NCBI RefSeq assembly: GCF_020010925.1
Contig: NZ_JAGJBZ010000002.1
Coordinates: 3,720,001-3,784,000, forward strand
DNA from: Streptomyces griseiscabiei
GTDB taxonomy: Bacteria > Actinomycetota > Actinomycetes > Streptomycetales > Streptomycetaceae
Length of the DNA: 64,000 nucleotides
Reading direction: 5' to 3'
The notes under the pieces were generated by a model. It did not search any database and was not told the DNA's origin. It saw only the letters and a list, made by a program, of their open reading frames with translations. The position numbers and the translations under genes were made by a program. Position 1 is the stretch's first letter, and every line of letters begins with the position of its first letter. Shown one piece after another: positions 44,144 through 55,922 of the stretch.

Positions 44144-47100
44144 GTGACTGACGGCACGCTCAACGACGACAAGCTCCGCGACTACCTCAAGCGGGTCGCG
44201 GCCGACCTGCACCGCACCCGGCGACGGCTGCACGAGGTGGAGGCCCGGCAGCAGGAACCCGTGGCCATCGTCGGCATGGGCTGCCGCTACCCGGGGGGCG
44301 TCGTGTCCCCCGAGGAGCTGTGGCAGCTCGTCGCCTCCGGCACCGACGCCGTCGCCGGCTTCCCCGCCGACCGGGGCTGGGACCTCGCCGCCCTGCACGA
44401 CCCCGGCCGGGAGCGTCCCGGTACGACCTACGCCGCCGAGGGCGGATTCCTCACCGACGCCGCCGACTTCGACCCCGGCTTCTTCGGCATCTCGCCCCGC
44501 GAGGCGCTCGCCATGGACCCGCAGCAGCGGCTGCTGCTGGAGACCACCTGGGAGGCCTTCGAACGAGCGGGCCTCGACCCGGCCGGACTGCGCGGCAGCG
44601 ACACCGGGGTCTTCGTCGGCGTGATGTACCAGGACTACGGACTACGGCTGCGCCAGGTCCCGGACGACATCCAGGGGTACATCGGCAACGGCAACTCCGA
44701 CAGCGTCGCCTCCGGCCGCCTCTCGTACACCTTCGGTCTGGAGGGCCCGGCGGTGACGGTGGACACGGCCTGCTCGTCCTCCCTCGTCGCACTGCACCTG
44801 GCCACCCAGGCGCTGCGCCGGGGGGAGTGCGGGCTGGCGCTGGCAGGCGGCGCCATGATCATGTCGACACCGGTGCCGTTCGTCGAGATGAGCCGGCAGG
44901 GCGGGCTCGCCGCCGACGGCCGCTGCAAGTCCTTCGCCGCCGGGGCCGACGGCACCGGCTGGGGCGAGGGCGTCGGCATGCTCCTGCTGGAGCGGCTGTC
45001 CGACGCCCGCCGCAACGGCCATCCCGTGCTCGCCCTGGTACGCGGCACCGCCGTCAACCAGGACGGCGCGAGCAGCCGCCTGACCGCCCCCAACGGACCC
45101 GCCCAGCAGCGGGTCGTCCGACGGGCGCTCGCCGACGCCGGGCTCACCCCCGCCGACGTCGACGTGGTCGAGGCGCACGGCACCGGTACGCCCCTCGGCG
45201 ACCCCATCGAGGCACAGGCCCTGCTGGCCACGTACGGGCAGGACCGGCCCACCGACCGGCCCCTGCTGCTCGGCTCGCTGAAGTCCAACATGGGCCACAC
45301 CCAGGCCGCGGCGGGCGTCGGCGGTGTCATCAAGATGGTGATGGCGATGAGCCGGGGCGTCGTGCCGCCCACCCTGCACGTCGAGCGGCCCACCCCCACG
45401 GTCGACTGGTCCTCGGGCGCGGTGGAACTCGTCACCGAGGCGAGGCCCTGGCCGGAGACCGGCGCACCGCGCCGGGCGTCCGTCTCGTCCTTCGGGATCA
45501 GCGGCACCAATGGACACGTCGTCCTCGAACAGGCCGGACACGAGCCCGAGTCCGCCCCGGCCCCGGGAACGGAGCCCGGCACCACCGATGAGCCCGGCCT
45601 CCCGACCGCCCTGCCCTGGCCCGTCTCCGCCCGCAGCCGCGAGGCCCTGCGCGCCCAGGCCCGCCGCCTCGCCGCCCACCTCGACACACACCCCGGACAG
45701 CGGCCCGTCGACATCGGCCACGCACTGGCCACCACCCGGGCCGCGCTCGAACACCGTGCCGTCGTGGTCGCCGCGGACGAGGAGGGGTTCCGGCGCGGCC
45801 TGCGGGCCCTGGCCGAGGACACCCCCGAGCCCGGGCTGCTCCGCGGCACCGGCGGCCCCGGAGCCGACACCGCGTTCGTCTTCCCCGGCCAGGGCTCGCA
45901 GTGGACCGGCATGGCAGCCGAACTCCTCGACACCGCCCCCGTCTTCGCGGAACGGATCGCCGACTGCGCACGCGCCCTGGCCCCCCACACCGACTGGTCC
46001 CTGACCGACGTACTGCGCGACGCCCCCGGCACCCCGCCGCCGGACCGCGTCGACGTGGTCCAGCCCGCGCTGTGGGCCGTGATGGTGTCGCTGGCCGCGC
46101 TGTGGCGGTCGTACGGTGTCGAGCCGTCCGCCGTCGCGGGGCACAGCCAGGGCGAGATCGCCGCCGCCGTGGTCGCCGGGGCGCTGTCCCTGGAGGACGG
46201 CGCCAAGGTCGTCGCGCTGCGCAGCAGGGCCATCGTCGCGCTCGCCGGGGCGGGCGGCATGGCGTCCGTGCCGTTGCCGGTCGACGAGGTCCGCGCCCTG
46301 CTGAGCGACGGGGACGGCCGGCTGTCCGTCGCGGCCGTCAACGGGCCCGCCTCCGTGGTCGTCTCCGGCGACCGGGCGGCGCTCGACGACCTGATCGACC
46401 GGCTCACCGCCCGCGACCTCAGAGTCCGGCGGATCCCCGTCGACTACGCCTCGCACAGCGCCCACGTCGAGCGCGTCCAGGACGAACTGCTCCGGCTGCT
46501 GGCCGACATCACCCCCCGCCCCTCCGACATCCCCTTCTACTCGACCGTCACCGCCGAACCGCTCGACACCACCGGCCTCGACGCCGGCTACTGGTACCGC
46601 AACCTGCGCCGGACCGTCGAGTTCGAACAGACCACCCGCGCCCTGCTGGCCGCCGGCCACCACGTCCTCGTCGAGATCAGCCCCCACCCGGTGCTCACCG
46701 TCCCGATGGAGGAGACCGCCAGGGCCGCCGGGGTCGACGAGGCCGTGGTCATCGGCACGCTGCGCCGCGACGACGGCGGCCGGGCCAGGTTCCTCGCCGC
46801 CGTCGGCGAGCTGTACGTCCACGGCGTACGCGTCGACTGGCGTGCCGCCTACGCCGCGTGGAGCCCCCGCCGGGCCGACCTGCCGACGTACGCGTTCCAG
46901 CGCCGCCGGTACTGGCTGGAGGACTCCGCCGCGCCGCAGGGCGACATGGCCTCGGCCGGCCTCGCCGCCGCCGACCATCCGCTGCTCGGCGCGGTCGCCG
47001 CCCTCGCCGACGGGGACGGACTGCTCCTCACCGGCCGTCTCTCCACCCGCACCCACCCCTGGCTCGCCGACCACGCCGTCCGTGACGCCGCCCTGCTGCC

Positions 47101-50100
47101 CGGCACCGCCTTCCTGGAACTGGCGGTCCGCGCGGGCGACCAGGTCGGCTGCGGCCAGGTCGAGGAACTCACCCTGGAGGCCCCGCTCGTCCTGCCCCCG
47201 CAGGGCGGCGTCGCCGTCCAGCTCGCCGTCGGCGCCCCGGACCGGGACGGGCGCCGCCCGCTGAGCCTGCACGCCCGCCCGGACGGCACCGACGACCTGC
47301 CGTGGACGTGCCACGCCCGGGGGCTGCTGGCTCCCGCCGCCGAGGACGCGGAGCCGGAGCCGGAGGCGGCGGACTGGCCGCCGGCGGGCGCGGAGCCGGT
47401 GGACCTGGACGGTCTGTACGAGCGCTTCGCGCAGGGCGGCTTCGCGTACGGGCCGGCGTTCCAGGGGCTGCGGGCGGCGTGGCGGCTGGGGGAGGAGGTG
47501 TTCGCGGAGGCGAGCCTGTCGTCGGAGCTGCGGGCCGAGGCGGCGCGGTTCGGGCTGCATCCCGCGCTCCTCGACGGCGCCCTGCACGCGACCGGCCTCG
47601 GTGAGGCCGCCGAGGGCCGGATGCCGTTCGTCTGGACCGGGGCCGTCCTCCACGCGCAGGGCGCGACCGGTCTGCGGATGCGCATCACCCCCGCCGGCCC
47701 CGACACGGTGACACTGCGCGCCCTCGACCAGGCCGGACGGCCCGTCCTGACCGTGGCGGGCCTGGCCCTGCGGCCGGTCGGCGCCGGGACTTCCACGGCC
47801 CCGGCCGCCGGACGCCACCACGACTCCCTGTTCCGCCTCGACTGGACACCGGTCCGTCCGGTGCCCGGCCCCACGGCGGCCTCCTGGGCGGTCCTGGGCC
47901 CCACCGAGGACACTCCGGGAGTCGCCCGCCACGCGGACCTCGCCGCGCTCCGGGACGCCGACGGGCCCCTGCCGGAGTTCGTCCTCGCCGACCTCGGCGC
48001 GGCCCCGGACGACCAGTCCGACGGGCTCGCCGACACCACCCGCACCGCGGTGCACGACGCCCTCGCCCTCGTCCAGGACTGGCTCGCCGACGACCGGTTC
48101 ACCGGGACACGGCTCGTCCTCGTCACCCGGGGCGCGATCGCCGCCCGGCCCGGCGAGGACGTACCGAACCTGCCGCACAGCGCGGTGTGGGGGCTGGTGC
48201 GCTCCGCGCAGACCGAGCACCCGGACCGCCTCCACCTCGTCGACCTCGACCCGGACGCCCACCTCCCGGCCGCCCTCGCCGCCGTGCTCACCGCCACCGC
48301 CGAGACACAGTTCGCGGTGCGCGGCTCCGAGGTCCTCGTACCGAGGCTGGCCAGGATTCCCGTACGGGACGACGACGCGGCCCCTTCCCTGGACCCCGAC
48401 GGCACTGTCCTGATCACCGGCGGCACCGGTCTGCTCGGCGCCCGCGTCGCCCGTCACCTCGTCACCGGACACGGCGCACGGCACCTGCTGCTGACCAGCC
48501 GCAGCGGCCCGGACGCCCCCGGTGCGGCCGAACTGCGCGACGAACTGGCCGCGCTCGGCGCGGAGGTGAGCGTCGTCGCCTGCGACGCGGCCGACGCGGA
48601 GCGGCTCGCCGAGGTCCTGGCCGGCGTACGGCATCCGCTGACGGCCGTCGTCCACGCCGCCGGAGTGCTCGACGACGGCGTGATCTCCTCCCTCACCCCC
48701 GAGCGGGTCGACGCCGTCCTGCGGCCCAAGACCGACGCGGCACTCAACCTGCACCGGCTCACCGCCGACATGGACCTCGCGGCGTTCGTGCTCTTCTCCT
48801 CCGCCGCCGGTACCTTCGGCGGCCCCGGACAGGGCAACTACGCCGCCGCCAACGCCTTCCTGGACGCCCTGGCCCACCACCGCCGGGCCCGGGGCCTGGC
48901 CGGACGGTCCGTCGCCTGGACGCTGTGGGAGCGGCGCAGCGCCATGACCGGGCACCTCGGCGACGACGAGGTCCGCCGTGTCGCCCGCTCGGGCCTGCCG
49001 CCCCTGACCGACGCGCAGGGCCTCGCCCTCCTCGACTCCGCGCTCACCGTCGACGAACCGCTACTGGTGGCCCTCAGGCTGGACACGGCCGCGCTGCGCG
49101 CCCGCGCCGAGAGCGAACCCGTACCCCGTCTGCTGCACGGAGTGGTCCGGCTGCCCGCCCGCCGCCAGGCCGCCCTGGCCTCCGCCACCGACGGTGACGG
49201 TGACCGCGGCCCCCTGGCCGAGCGGCTCGCCGCCCTGGACGCCCCCGCCCGCCGCCGCGAACTCCTCGACCTGGTCCGGGGCCAGGTCGCCGCCGTCCTC
49301 GGCCACCCGTCGCCCGAGGCCGTCGAGGCGGGCCGCGCCTTCCGGGACCTCGGCTTCGACTCGCTGGCCGCCGTCGACCTCCGCAACCGCCTCGGCAACG
49401 CCACCGGACTGCGGCTGCCCGCCACCCTCGTCTTCGACCACCCGACCCCCGAGGTCCTCGCGGCCCACCTCGGCGGCGAACTGCTCGGCGCGGACCCCGG
49501 CCGCGTGGCGACCGCCGTCCCGGTCGGCGGCGGGGGAGCGGCGACCGACGAGGACCCGATCGCCGTCGTCGCCATGGGCTGCCGCTACCCCGGCGGCGTC
49601 CGCTCGCCCGAGGACCTGTGGAACCTGGTCTCCTCCGGCACCGACGGCATCGCCGCCTTCCCGGCCGACCGCGGCTGGGACCTGGACGCCCTCCACGACC
49701 CCGACCCCGAACGCCACGGCACCTCGTACGCGCGGGAGGGCGGCTTCCTGTACGACGCGGGGGAGTTCGACGCGGGCTTCTTCGGCATCTCGCCGCGTGA
49801 GGCGCTCGCCATGGACCCGCAGCAGCGGCTGCTCCTGGAGACCTCCTGGGAGACGCTGGAGCGCGCGGGCCTCGACCCGGCGGCCCTGAAGGGCTCCGCG
49901 ACAGGCGTCTTCGTCGGCGTCATGCACCAGGACTACGCCGCCCGGCTCCTGCCCCACATCCCCGAGGAGGTCGAGGGCTTCCTCGGCGCCGGCAACTCGG
50001 GCAGTGTCGTCTCCGGCCGCGTCGCCTACGTCCTGGGACTTGAGGGCCCGGCGGTCACTGTCGACACCGCGTGCTCGTCCTCGCTGGTCGCCCTGCATCT

Positions 50101-53100
50101 CGCGACCCGGGCGCTGCGCTCCGGTGAATGCGCCCTCGCCCTCGCCGGCGGTGTCACCGTCATGTCCAGCCCCGAACTGTTCGTCGAGTTCAGCCGCCAG
50201 CGGGGCCTGGCCCCCGACGGCCGCTCCAAGCCCTTCGCCGCGGCCGCCGACGGTGTCGGCTTCGGCGAGGGCGTGGGCATGGTGCTGCTGGAGCGGTTGT
50301 CCCACGCCCGCCGCAACGGCCACCGGGTGCTGGCCCTCGTGCGGGGCAGCGCGGTCAACCAGGACGGCGCCAGCAACGGGCTCACCGCGCCCAACGGGCC
50401 CTCGCAGCAGCGCGTGATCCGCGCGGCGCTCGCCGACGCCCGGCTCTCGCCCGGTGACGTGGACGTCGTCGAGGCACACGGCACCGGAACCCGGCTCGGG
50501 GACCCGATCGAGGCGCAGGCGGTGCTTGCCACCTACGGCCAGGACCGTGAACAGCCGCTGTGGCTGGGGTCGTTGAAGTCGAACATCGGGCACACCTCAG
50601 CGGCCGCCGGCGTGGGCGGTGTCATCAAGATGGTCGAGGCGATGCGGCACGGGGTGCTGCCCCGGACACTGCACGTGGACGCGCCGACCCCGCAGGTCGA
50701 CTGGTCCGCCGGCGCGGTGGAACTGCTGACCGAGGAACGCTCCTGGCCCGCCGGCCCCGACCGGCCCCGCCGCGCCGGAGTCTCCTCCTTCGGCATGAGC
50801 GGCACCAACGCCCACCTGGTCCTGGAGCACGTCGACGAGGACATCGAGCGGCCCGCGCCCCCCGAGGGACCCGCCGTCCCCTGGGTCCTCTCCGGCCACA
50901 CCCTCGAAGCACTGCGCGCCCAGGCCGAACGGCTCGCCCGCCACGCCGACGCCCACCCCGGGCAGGACGCCGCCGCCATCGGACTGGCCCTCGCCACCAC
51001 CCGCACCCGGCACGACCACCGGGCCGTCCTCGTCGGCGACCGCGATCAACTGACCGCCGGACTGCGGGCCCTGGCGGCCGACGCACCCCTCGCCACCGTG
51101 GCCCGGGGCACCGCGACCGCCGTCGGGCGCACCGTGTTCGTCTTCCCCGGCCAGGGCGCCCAGTGGACCGGCATGGCACTGGACCTGCTCGACTCCTCGC
51201 CGGTCTTCGCCGCCCGCATGGCCGCCTGCGAACGCGCCCTCGCCCCGCACGTCGACTGGTCCCTGACCGGGGTCCTGGCCTCCGCCACGGACCTGGAGCG
51301 CGTGGACGTGGTCCAGCCCGCGCTCTGGGCCGTCATGGTGTCGCTGGCCGAGACCTGGCGGTCCTGCGGCGTCGAACCGGACGCCGTACTCGGCCACAGC
51401 CAGGGCGAGATCGCGGCGGCGGTCGTCGCCGGGGCACTCACCCTGGAGGACGGCGCCAAGGTCGTCGCCCTGCGCAGCAGGCTGCTGCGCGCCGTCGCCG
51501 GGCACGGCGGCATGGCCTCGGTGGCGCTGCCCGCCGACCGCACCCGCGAACTGCTGGCCGGCTGGGGCGAGAGGATCTCGGTCGCCGCCGTGAACGGCCC
51601 GCGCTCCACCGTGGTCGCGGGCGAGACCGCGGCCCTGGCGGAACTCCTCGCCTCCTGCGAGAAGGACGGCGTACGCGCCCGGCGCATCGAGGTCGACTAC
51701 GCCTCCCACTCCTCCGGGATGGACCCCCTGCGCGCCGAACTGCTCGATGTCCTCGCCGACATCACCCCCCGCGCGGCAGGCACCCGGATGTTCTCCACCC
51801 TGGAGGCCGACTGGATCGAGGGGCCCGAACTCACCGCCGACTACTGGTTCCGCAACCTGCGGGGCACGGTCGAGTTCGCACCCGCCGTACGGGCCCTGAC
51901 CGGCGCCGGATACACCACCTTCGTCGAGTCGAGCCCGCACCCCGTGCTCGCCCCGGCCGTCCAGGAGGTGCTGGAGGACGCCGCCGTCCCGGGCGTGGTC
52001 GTCGGCTCGCTGCGCCGCGACGACGGCGGCCGGGACCGGCTGCTGCTGTCGCTGGGCGAGGCCCATGTCCAGGGCGTGCCCGTCGACTGGCCCGCCGCCC
52101 TCGGCCGCACGCGCGGTCCGGCGGACCTGCCGACCTACGCCTTCCGGCGCACCCGCTACTGGCTCGACGCCCCCGTCCGCACCGGAGACGTGGCCGCCGC
52201 CGGACTGGGCGCCACGGACCACCCGCTGCTGGGGGCCGCCGTGGACCTGGCCGATTCGGGGGAGCGGTTGCTCACCGGGCGGCTCTCGACCCGGACCCAC
52301 CCGTGGCTCGCCGACCACGTCGTCTCCGGGACCAACCTGCTGCCCGGCACCGCCTTCCTGGAACTCGCCCTGCGCGCCGCCGACGAGGCCGACAGCGCCC
52401 TCGTCGACGAACTCACCCTCCAGGCCCCGCTGGTCCTCCCCGAGCGGGACGCGGTCCACCTCCAGCTGCGCGTCGGACCGCCCGACGACAGCGGCAGGCG
52501 CCCCCTCGGCCTGTACTCCCGCCCCGAGACCGCCCCGGGCGCGGACTGGACCCCGCACGCCACCGGCACCCTCGCCCCCGGCGACCGCGCCCACGGCCCG
52601 TCCGCGCCGCACGCCTGGCCCCCGGCCGGTACCGAGCCGGTCGACCTGGAGGGCGTCTACGACCGCTTCGCCGAGGCCGGTTACCGCTACGGCCCCGCCT
52701 TCCAGGGGCTGCGCGCCGCCTGGCGCGACGGCACCGACGTGTACGCGGAGGTCGCGCTCGAACGGCAGTCGGACAGCGGCGGCTACCTCGTCCACCCGGC
52801 ACTGCTGGACGGCGCCCTCCAGGCGTCCGCCCTCCTCGGCGACCGGCCCGGCCCCGCCCGGCTGCCCTTCTCCTGGAACGGCGTCACCGCCCACGCCGCC
52901 GGCGCGTCGGCGTTGCGCGTCCGGATCGGCCCGGCCGGGCCCGACGCGGTGAGCCTGGACGCCTGGGACCCGACCGGGCAGCCGGTGCTGTCCGCCGAGT
53001 CGCTGGTGCTGCGGCCCCTGTCCCCGGACCTTCTCACGGCGGCCGCGACGGGCCGGGACGGCCTGTACCGCCTGGACTGGACCCCGGCCCCCGGCGGCAC

Positions 53101-55873
53101 CGACACCGCCGGCCCGCTCACCGGCTGGGCGGACCACGACGACATCGGCTCCGGCGCGCAGCCCACGGCGGTCGTCTGGACCTGCCCCACCGCCACCGGC
53201 CCCGACGAGGCCGCCCGCGTCCGGGACATCGCGACCGCCGCCCTCGCCGTCGTCCAGCGATGGCCGTCCGACCCCCGCTCCGGCGACGCCCCCCTCGTGG
53301 TCGTCACCCGGCACGCGGTCGCGACCGGGCCCGGCGGACACCCCGCCGACCCGGCGCACGCCGGCGCCTGGGGCCTGGTCCGGGCCGCCCAGACCGAACA
53401 CCCGGACTGTTTCGTCCTGCTGGACCTGGACGACACCGAGGAGTCGGCGGACGCCCTGCCCCACCTGCTCGGCCTCGCCCTCGCCACACGGGAACCACAG
53501 CTCGCCGCCCGCGCGGGGAACCCGCTCGTCCCCCGGCTGGCCAGGGCGGGACGGCCCGGCACGCTGACACCGCCGGCCGGCGAAGCGCTCTGGCGGCTGG
53601 ACACCACCGGAGCGGGCAGCCTCGACGGCCTCGCGCTCGTACCGTCCCCGGAGGCGGGCGCCCCGCTGGCCCCCGGCGAGGTCCGGGTGGCCGTCCGCGC
53701 CGCCGGCCTGAACTTCCGGGACATCGCGGTCTGCCTCGGCCTCGCCCCCGACCAGCGGATCCTCGGCAGCGAAGGGGCGGGCACCGTCCTGGAGACCGGC
53801 CCCGGCGTGAGCGACCTCGCCCCCGGCGACCGCGTGTTCGGTGTCTTCGGCGGTGCCTTCGGCCCCGTCGCGGTCGCCGACCGGCGCACCCTCGCCCCGA
53901 TCCCGCCCGGCTGGTCCTACGCCCGCGCCGCCACCGTGCCCATCGCCTTCCTCACCGCCCACTACGGCCTGTTCGACCTCGGCGGCCTGAAAGCGGGGGA
54001 GACGGTCGTGGTGCACTCCGCGGCCGGCGGTGTCGGCATGGCCGCCGTCCAGCTCGCCCGGCACGCCGGGGCCGAGGTGTACGGCACCGCGAGCCCCGGC
54101 AAGTGGGACGTCCTGCGCGGCCTCGGCCTCGACGACGCCCACATCGCCTCCTCACGCACCCTCGACTTCGCCGACCGCTTCCTCGACGCGACCGGCGGAC
54201 GCGGCGCCGACGTCGTACTGGACTGCCTGGCACGGGAGTTCGTCGACGCCTCCCTGCGGCTGCTGCCGCGCGGCGGGCGCTTCTTGGAGATGGGCAAGAC
54301 CGACATCCGCGACGCGGACGGCGTGGCCGCCGACCACCCCGGGGTCCGCTACCGGGCGTACGACCTGGCGGAGGCGGGCCCCGAGCGGATCGCGGAGACG
54401 CTCGACCTGATCCTCGACCTGTTCCGCGAGGGCACGCTCACCCCGCTGCCGCTCACCTGCTGGGACGTACGGCGGGCCCCCGAGGCGTTCCGGTACGTCG
54501 GCCGGGCCCGGCACACCGGCAAGAACGTGCTGCTGCCGCCCACCGCCCTCGACGCCGACGGCACCGTCCTGATCACCGGCGGCACGGGCACTCTCGGCCG
54601 CCTGGTGGCCCGTCACCTCGTCACCGAGCACGGGATACGGCACCTGCTGCTGACCAGCCGCAGCGGCCCCGACGCCCCCGGCGCGGACGCACTGTGCGCC
54701 GAACTGGCCGCGCTCGGCGCCGAGGCGAGCGTCGTCGCCTGCGACGCCGCCGACCGCGACCGGCTCGCCGAGGTCCTGGCCGGCGTGACACGCCCCCTCA
54801 CGGCCGTCGTGCACGCCGCCGGACTCCTCGACGACGCCGTGGTCTCCTCCCTCACCGCCGAGCAGCTGGAGCGCGTACTGCGTCCGAAGACGGACGCGGC
54901 GGTGAACCTGCACGAGCTGACCCGGGACCACGACCTCGCCGCCTTCGTCCTGTTCTCCTCCGCCGCGGCCCTGCTCGGCGGCGGCGGACAGGCCAACTAC
55001 GCGGCCGCCAACGCCGCCCTGGACGCGCTCGCCGAACGCCGCCGCGCCGAGGGCCTGCCGGGCCTCTCCATCGGCTGGGGCATGTGGGAGGAACGCAGCG
55101 GTATGACGGGCCATCTCGGCGACGTGGACCTGCGGCGCATGAGCCGCAGCGGGGTCACCCCCCTGACCTCCGAGGAAGGGCTGGCCCTCTTCGACGCGGC
55201 CCTCCGCTCCGAGGACGCCTATCTGCTGGCCGCGCGACTGGACACCGCCGCGCTGCGCGCCGGTGGCGGACAGGACGTCCCGGCACTGCTCCGCGGCCTG
55301 GTCCGGGCACCGCGCCGACGGGCCGCCGCCGTGAACGGTGACGGCGGCGGCCGGGCCGCGGGCCTCGCCGAACGGCTCGCCGGGCTGTCCGAGGCCGACG
55401 CCCACGCCGCGCTGCTGGACCTCGTGCGCGGCCACGCGGCGGCCGTCCTCGGCCACCCCTCGCCCGAACTGGTCCAGCCCACCCGGGCGTTCAAGGAACT
55501 CGGCTTCGACTCCCTCACCGGCGTCGAGCTGCGCAACCGGCTGTCGTCCGCGACCGGCGTCCGGCTGCCGGCGGGCATGGTCTTCGACCATCCCACCCCC
55601 GACGTACTGGCCCGCCATCTCGCGGCCACCACCGGCCGGCCGGGCCCGGCCAAGGCGTCCGCGCCGCTCGCCGAGCTGGACCGGTTCGCGGAACTGGTCG
55701 CCGGCCTCGCGCCGGACGCCCCCGACCGCGACCGGCTCTCCCAGCGGCTGCGCGAGGTGCTGGCCCGCCTCGAAGCCACCGAACCCGCCGACCAGGTCAC
55801 CGCGGACCACATCGAGTCCGCCTCGCACGACGAGATCTTCGACCTCATCGACAACCAGCTGGGCATCTCGTGA
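44144..55873 (+). CDS. conD: Modular PKS, modules 8-9 (ConD-type)
   Basis: A 3909-aa PKS subunit starting with GTG at 44144 (AAGGTGA about 10 nt upstream). The N-terminal helix [20 protein letters not shown] is a docking segment. M8: KS (Cys210), AT (Ser668, YASH 768-771, methylmalonyl), DH (His977, Asp1144, but Asp981 where the motif Gly is expected), KR (LDD, Ser1553/Tyr1566, Pro1561), ACP (Ser1740). M9: KS (Cys1977), AT (Ser2419, YASH 2519-2522, methylmalonyl), DH (His2725, Asp2889), ER (about 3150-3465, nucleotide loop [10 protein letters not shown]), KR (LDD, Ser3606/Tyr3619), ACP (Ser3790). The C-terminal docking tail ends [14 protein letters not shown]8 should give the methyl-branched C12=C13 double bond and M9 the saturated C11 with C10 methyl of concanamycin. 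M9 is the only fully reducing module in the window. Confidence 0.9.
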   Translation: MTDGTLNDDKLRDYLKRVAADLHRTRRRLHEVEARQQEPVAIVGMGCRYPGGVVSPEELWQLVASGTDAVAGFPADRGWDLAALHDPGRERPGTTYAAEGGFLTDAADFDPGFFGISPREALAMDPQQRLLLETTWEAFERAGLDPAGLRGSDTGVFVGVMYQDYGLRLRQVPDDIQGYIGNGNSDSVASGRLSYTFGLEGPAVTVDTACSSSLVALHLATQALRRGECGLALAGGAMIMSTPVPFVEMSRQGGLAADGRCKSFAAGADGTGWGEGVGMLLLERLSDARRNGHPVLALVRGTAVNQDGASSRLTAPNGPAQQRVVRRALADAGLTPADVDVVEAHGTGTPLGDPIEAQALLATYGQDRPTDRPLLLGSLKSNMGHTQAAAGVGGVIKMVMAMSRGVVPPTLHVERPTPTVDWSSGAVELVTEARPWPETGAPRRASVSSFGISGTNGHVVLEQAGHEPESAPAPGTEPGTTDEPGLPTALPWPVSARSREALRAQARRLAAHLDTHPGQRPVDIGHALATTRAALEHRAVVVAADEEGFRRGLRALAEDTPEPGLLRGTGGPGADTAFVFPGQGSQWTGMAAELLDTAPVFAERIADCARALAPHTDWSLTDVLRDAPGTPPPDRVDVVQPALWAVMVSLAALWRSYGVEPSAVAGHSQGEIAAAVVAGALSLEDGAKVVALRSRAIVALAGAGGMASVPLPVDEVRALLSDGDGRLSVAAVNGPASVVVSGDRAALDDLIDRLTARDLRVRRIPVDYASHSAHVERVQDELLRLLADITPRPSDIPFYSTVTAEPLDTTGLDAGYWYRNLRRTVEFEQTTRALLAAGHHVLVEISPHPVLTVPMEETARAAGVDEAVVIGTLRRDDGGRARFLAAVGELYVHGVRVDWRAAYAAWSPRRADLPTYAFQRRRYWLEDSAAPQGDMASAGLAAADHPLLGAVAALADGDGLLLTGRLSTRTHPWLADHAVRDAALLPGTAFLELAVRAGDQVGCGQVEELTLEAPLVLPPQGGVAVQLAVGAPDRDGRRPLSLHARPDGTDDLPWTCHARGLLAPAAEDAEPEPEAADWPPAGAEPVDLDGLYERFAQGGFAYGPAFQGLRAAWRLGEEVFAEASLSSELRAEAARFGLHPALLDGALHATGLGEAAEGRMPFVWTGAVLHAQGATGLRMRITPAGPDTVTLRALDQAGRPVLTVAGLALRPVGAGTSTAPAAGRHHDSLFRLDWTPVRPVPGPTAASWAVLGPTEDTPGVARHADLAALRDADGPLPEFVLADLGAAPDDQSDGLADTTRTAVHDALALVQDWLADDRFTGTRLVLVTRGAIAARPGEDVPNLPHSAVWGLVRSAQTEHPDRLHLVDLDPDAHLPAALAAVLTATAETQFAVRGSEVLVPRLARIPVRDDDAAPSLDPDGTVLITGGTGLLGARVARHLVTGHGARHLLLTSRSGPDAPGAAELRDELAALGAEVSVVACDAADAERLAEVLAGVRHPLTAVVHAAGVLDDGVISSLTPERVDAVLRPKTDAALNLHRLTADMDLAAFVLFSSAAGTFGGPGQGNYAAANAFLDALAHHRRARGLAGRSVAWTLWERRSAMTGHLGDDEVRRVARSGLPPLTDAQGLALLDSALTVDEPLLVALRLDTAALRARAESEPVPRLLHGVVRLPARRQAALASATDGDGDRGPLAERLAALDAPARRRELLDLVRGQVAAVLGHPSPEAVEAGRAFRDLGFDSLAAVDLRNRLGNATGLRLPATLVFDHPTPEVLAAHLGGELLGADPGRVATAVPVGGGGAATDEDPIAVVAMGCRYPGGVRSPEDLWNLVSSGTDGIAAFPADRGWDLDALHDPDPERHGTSYAREGGFLYDAGEFDAGFFGISPREALAMDPQQRLLLETSWETLERAGLDPAALKGSATGVFVGVMHQDYAARLLPHIPEEVEGFLGAGNSGSVVSGRVAYVLGLEGPAVTVDTACSSSLVALHLATRALRSGECALALAGGVTVMSSPELFVEFSRQRGLAPDGRSKPFAAAADGVGFGEGVGMVLLERLSHARRNGHRVLALVRGSAVNQDGASNGLTAPNGPSQQRVIRAALADARLSPGDVDVVEAHGTGTRLGDPIEAQAVLATYGQDREQPLWLGSLKSNIGHTSAAAGVGGVIKMVEAMRHGVLPRTLHVDAPTPQVDWSAGAVELLTEERSWPAGPDRPRRAGVSSFGMSGTNAHLVLEHVDEDIERPAPPEGPAVPWVLSGHTLEALRAQAERLARHADAHPGQDAAAIGLALATTRTRHDHRAVLVGDRDQLTAGLRALAADAPLATVARGTATAVGRTVFVFPGQGAQWTGMALDLLDSSPVFAARMAACERALAPHVDWSLTGVLASATDLERVDVVQPALWAVMVSLAETWRSCGVEPDAVLGHSQGEIAAAVVAGALTLEDGAKVVALRSRLLRAVAGHGGMASVALPADRTRELLAGWGERISVAAVNGPRSTVVAGETAALAELLASCEKDGVRARRIEVDYASHSSGMDPLRAELLDVLADITPRAAGTRMFSTLEADWIEGPELTADYWFRNLRGTVEFAPAVRALTGAGYTTFVESSPHPVLAPAVQEVLEDAAVPGVVVGSLRRDDGGRDRLLLSLGEAHVQGVPVDWPAALGRTRGPADLPTYAFRRTRYWLDAPVRTGDVAAAGLGATDHPLLGAAVDLADSGERLLTGRLSTRTHPWLADHVVSGTNLLPGTAFLELALRAADEADSALVDELTLQAPLVLPERDAVHLQLRVGPPDDSGRRPLGLYSRPETAPGADWTPHATGTLAPGDRAHGPSAPHAWPPAGTEPVDLEGVYDRFAEAGYRYGPAFQGLRAAWRDGTDVYAEVALERQSDSGGYLVHPALLDGALQASALLGDRPGPARLPFSWNGVTAHAAGASALRVRIGPAGPDAVSLDAWDPTGQPVLSAESLVLRPLSPDLLTAAATGRDGLYRLDWTPAPGGTDTAGPLTGWADHDDIGSGAQPTAVVWTCPTATGPDEAARVRDIATAALAVVQRWPSDPRSGDAPLVVVTRHAVATGPGGHPADPAHAGAWGLVRAAQTEHPDCFVLLDLDDTEESADALPHLLGLALATREPQLAARAGNPLVPRLARAGRPGTLTPPAGEALWRLDTTGAGSLDGLALVPSPEAGAPLAPGEVRVAVRAAGLNFRDIAVCLGLAPDQRILGSEGAGTVLETGPGVSDLAPGDRVFGVFGGAFGPVAVADRRTLAPIPPGWSYARAATVPIAFLTAHYGLFDLGGLKAGETVVVHSAAGGVGMAAVQLARHAGAEVYGTASPGKWDVLRGLGLDDAHIASSRTLDFADRFLDATGGRGADVVLDCLAREFVDASLRLLPRGGRFLEMGKTDIRDADGVAADHPGVRYRAYDLAEAGPERIAETLDLILDLFREGTLTPLPLTCWDVRRAPEAFRYVGRARHTGKNVLLPPTALDADGTVLITGGTGTLGRLVARHLVTEHGIRHLLLTSRSGPDAPGADALCAELAALGAEASVVACDAADRDRLAEVLAGVTRPLTAVVHAAGLLDDAVVSSLTAEQLERVLRPKTDAAVNLHELTRDHDLAAFVLFSSAAALLGGGGQANYAAANAALDALAERRRAEGLPGLSIGWGMWEERSGMTGHLGDVDLRRMSRSGVTPLTSEEGLALFDAALRSEDAYLLAARLDTAALRAGGGQDVPALLRGLVRAPRRRAAAVNGDGGGRAAGLAERLAGLSEADAHAALLDLVRGHAAAVLGHPSPELVQPTRAFKELGFDSLTGVELRNRLSSATGVRLPAGMVFDHPTPDVLARHLAATTGRPGPAKASAPLAELDRFAELVAGLAPDAPDRDRLSQRLREVLARLEATEPADQVTADHIESASHDEIFDLIDNQLGIS
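44249..49490 (+). other. Module 8: KS-AT(methylmalonyl)-DH-KR-ACP
   Basis: KS8 44252-45530 (Cys 44771); AT8 45872-46920 with GHSQGE (46139) and YASH (46445). DH8 46952-47790 reads [10 protein letters not shown], with Asp (codon 47084) in place of Gly in HxxxGxxxx[11 protein letters not shown] is intact. KR8 48401-49190 has LDD and a Pro five residues before the catalytic Tyr (FGGPGQGNY). ACP8 about 49208-49490 (Ser 49361). The concanamycin diene requires this DH to work. Confidence 0.86.
49553..55640 (+). other. Module 9: KS-AT(methylmalonyl)-DH-ER-KR-ACP
   Basis: KS9 49556-50830 (Cys 50072); AT9 51131-52170 with GHSQGE (51392) and YASH (51698). DH9 52202-53030 has [10 protein letters not shown] and [12 protein letters not shown] 53600-54535 has an NADPH loop near 54016; the residue that is Tyr in 2S-directing ERs is Ala (53744-53746). 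KR9 54560-55330 has LDD and [12 protein letters not shown]9 about 55370-55640 (Ser 55511). Full reduction to CH2 is expected. Confidence 0.88.
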
Positions 55874-55922
55874 CGCCCCGGATCCACGTACAGCCGTTTC
55901 CAGGAGAAGGCGAGACCGCACA

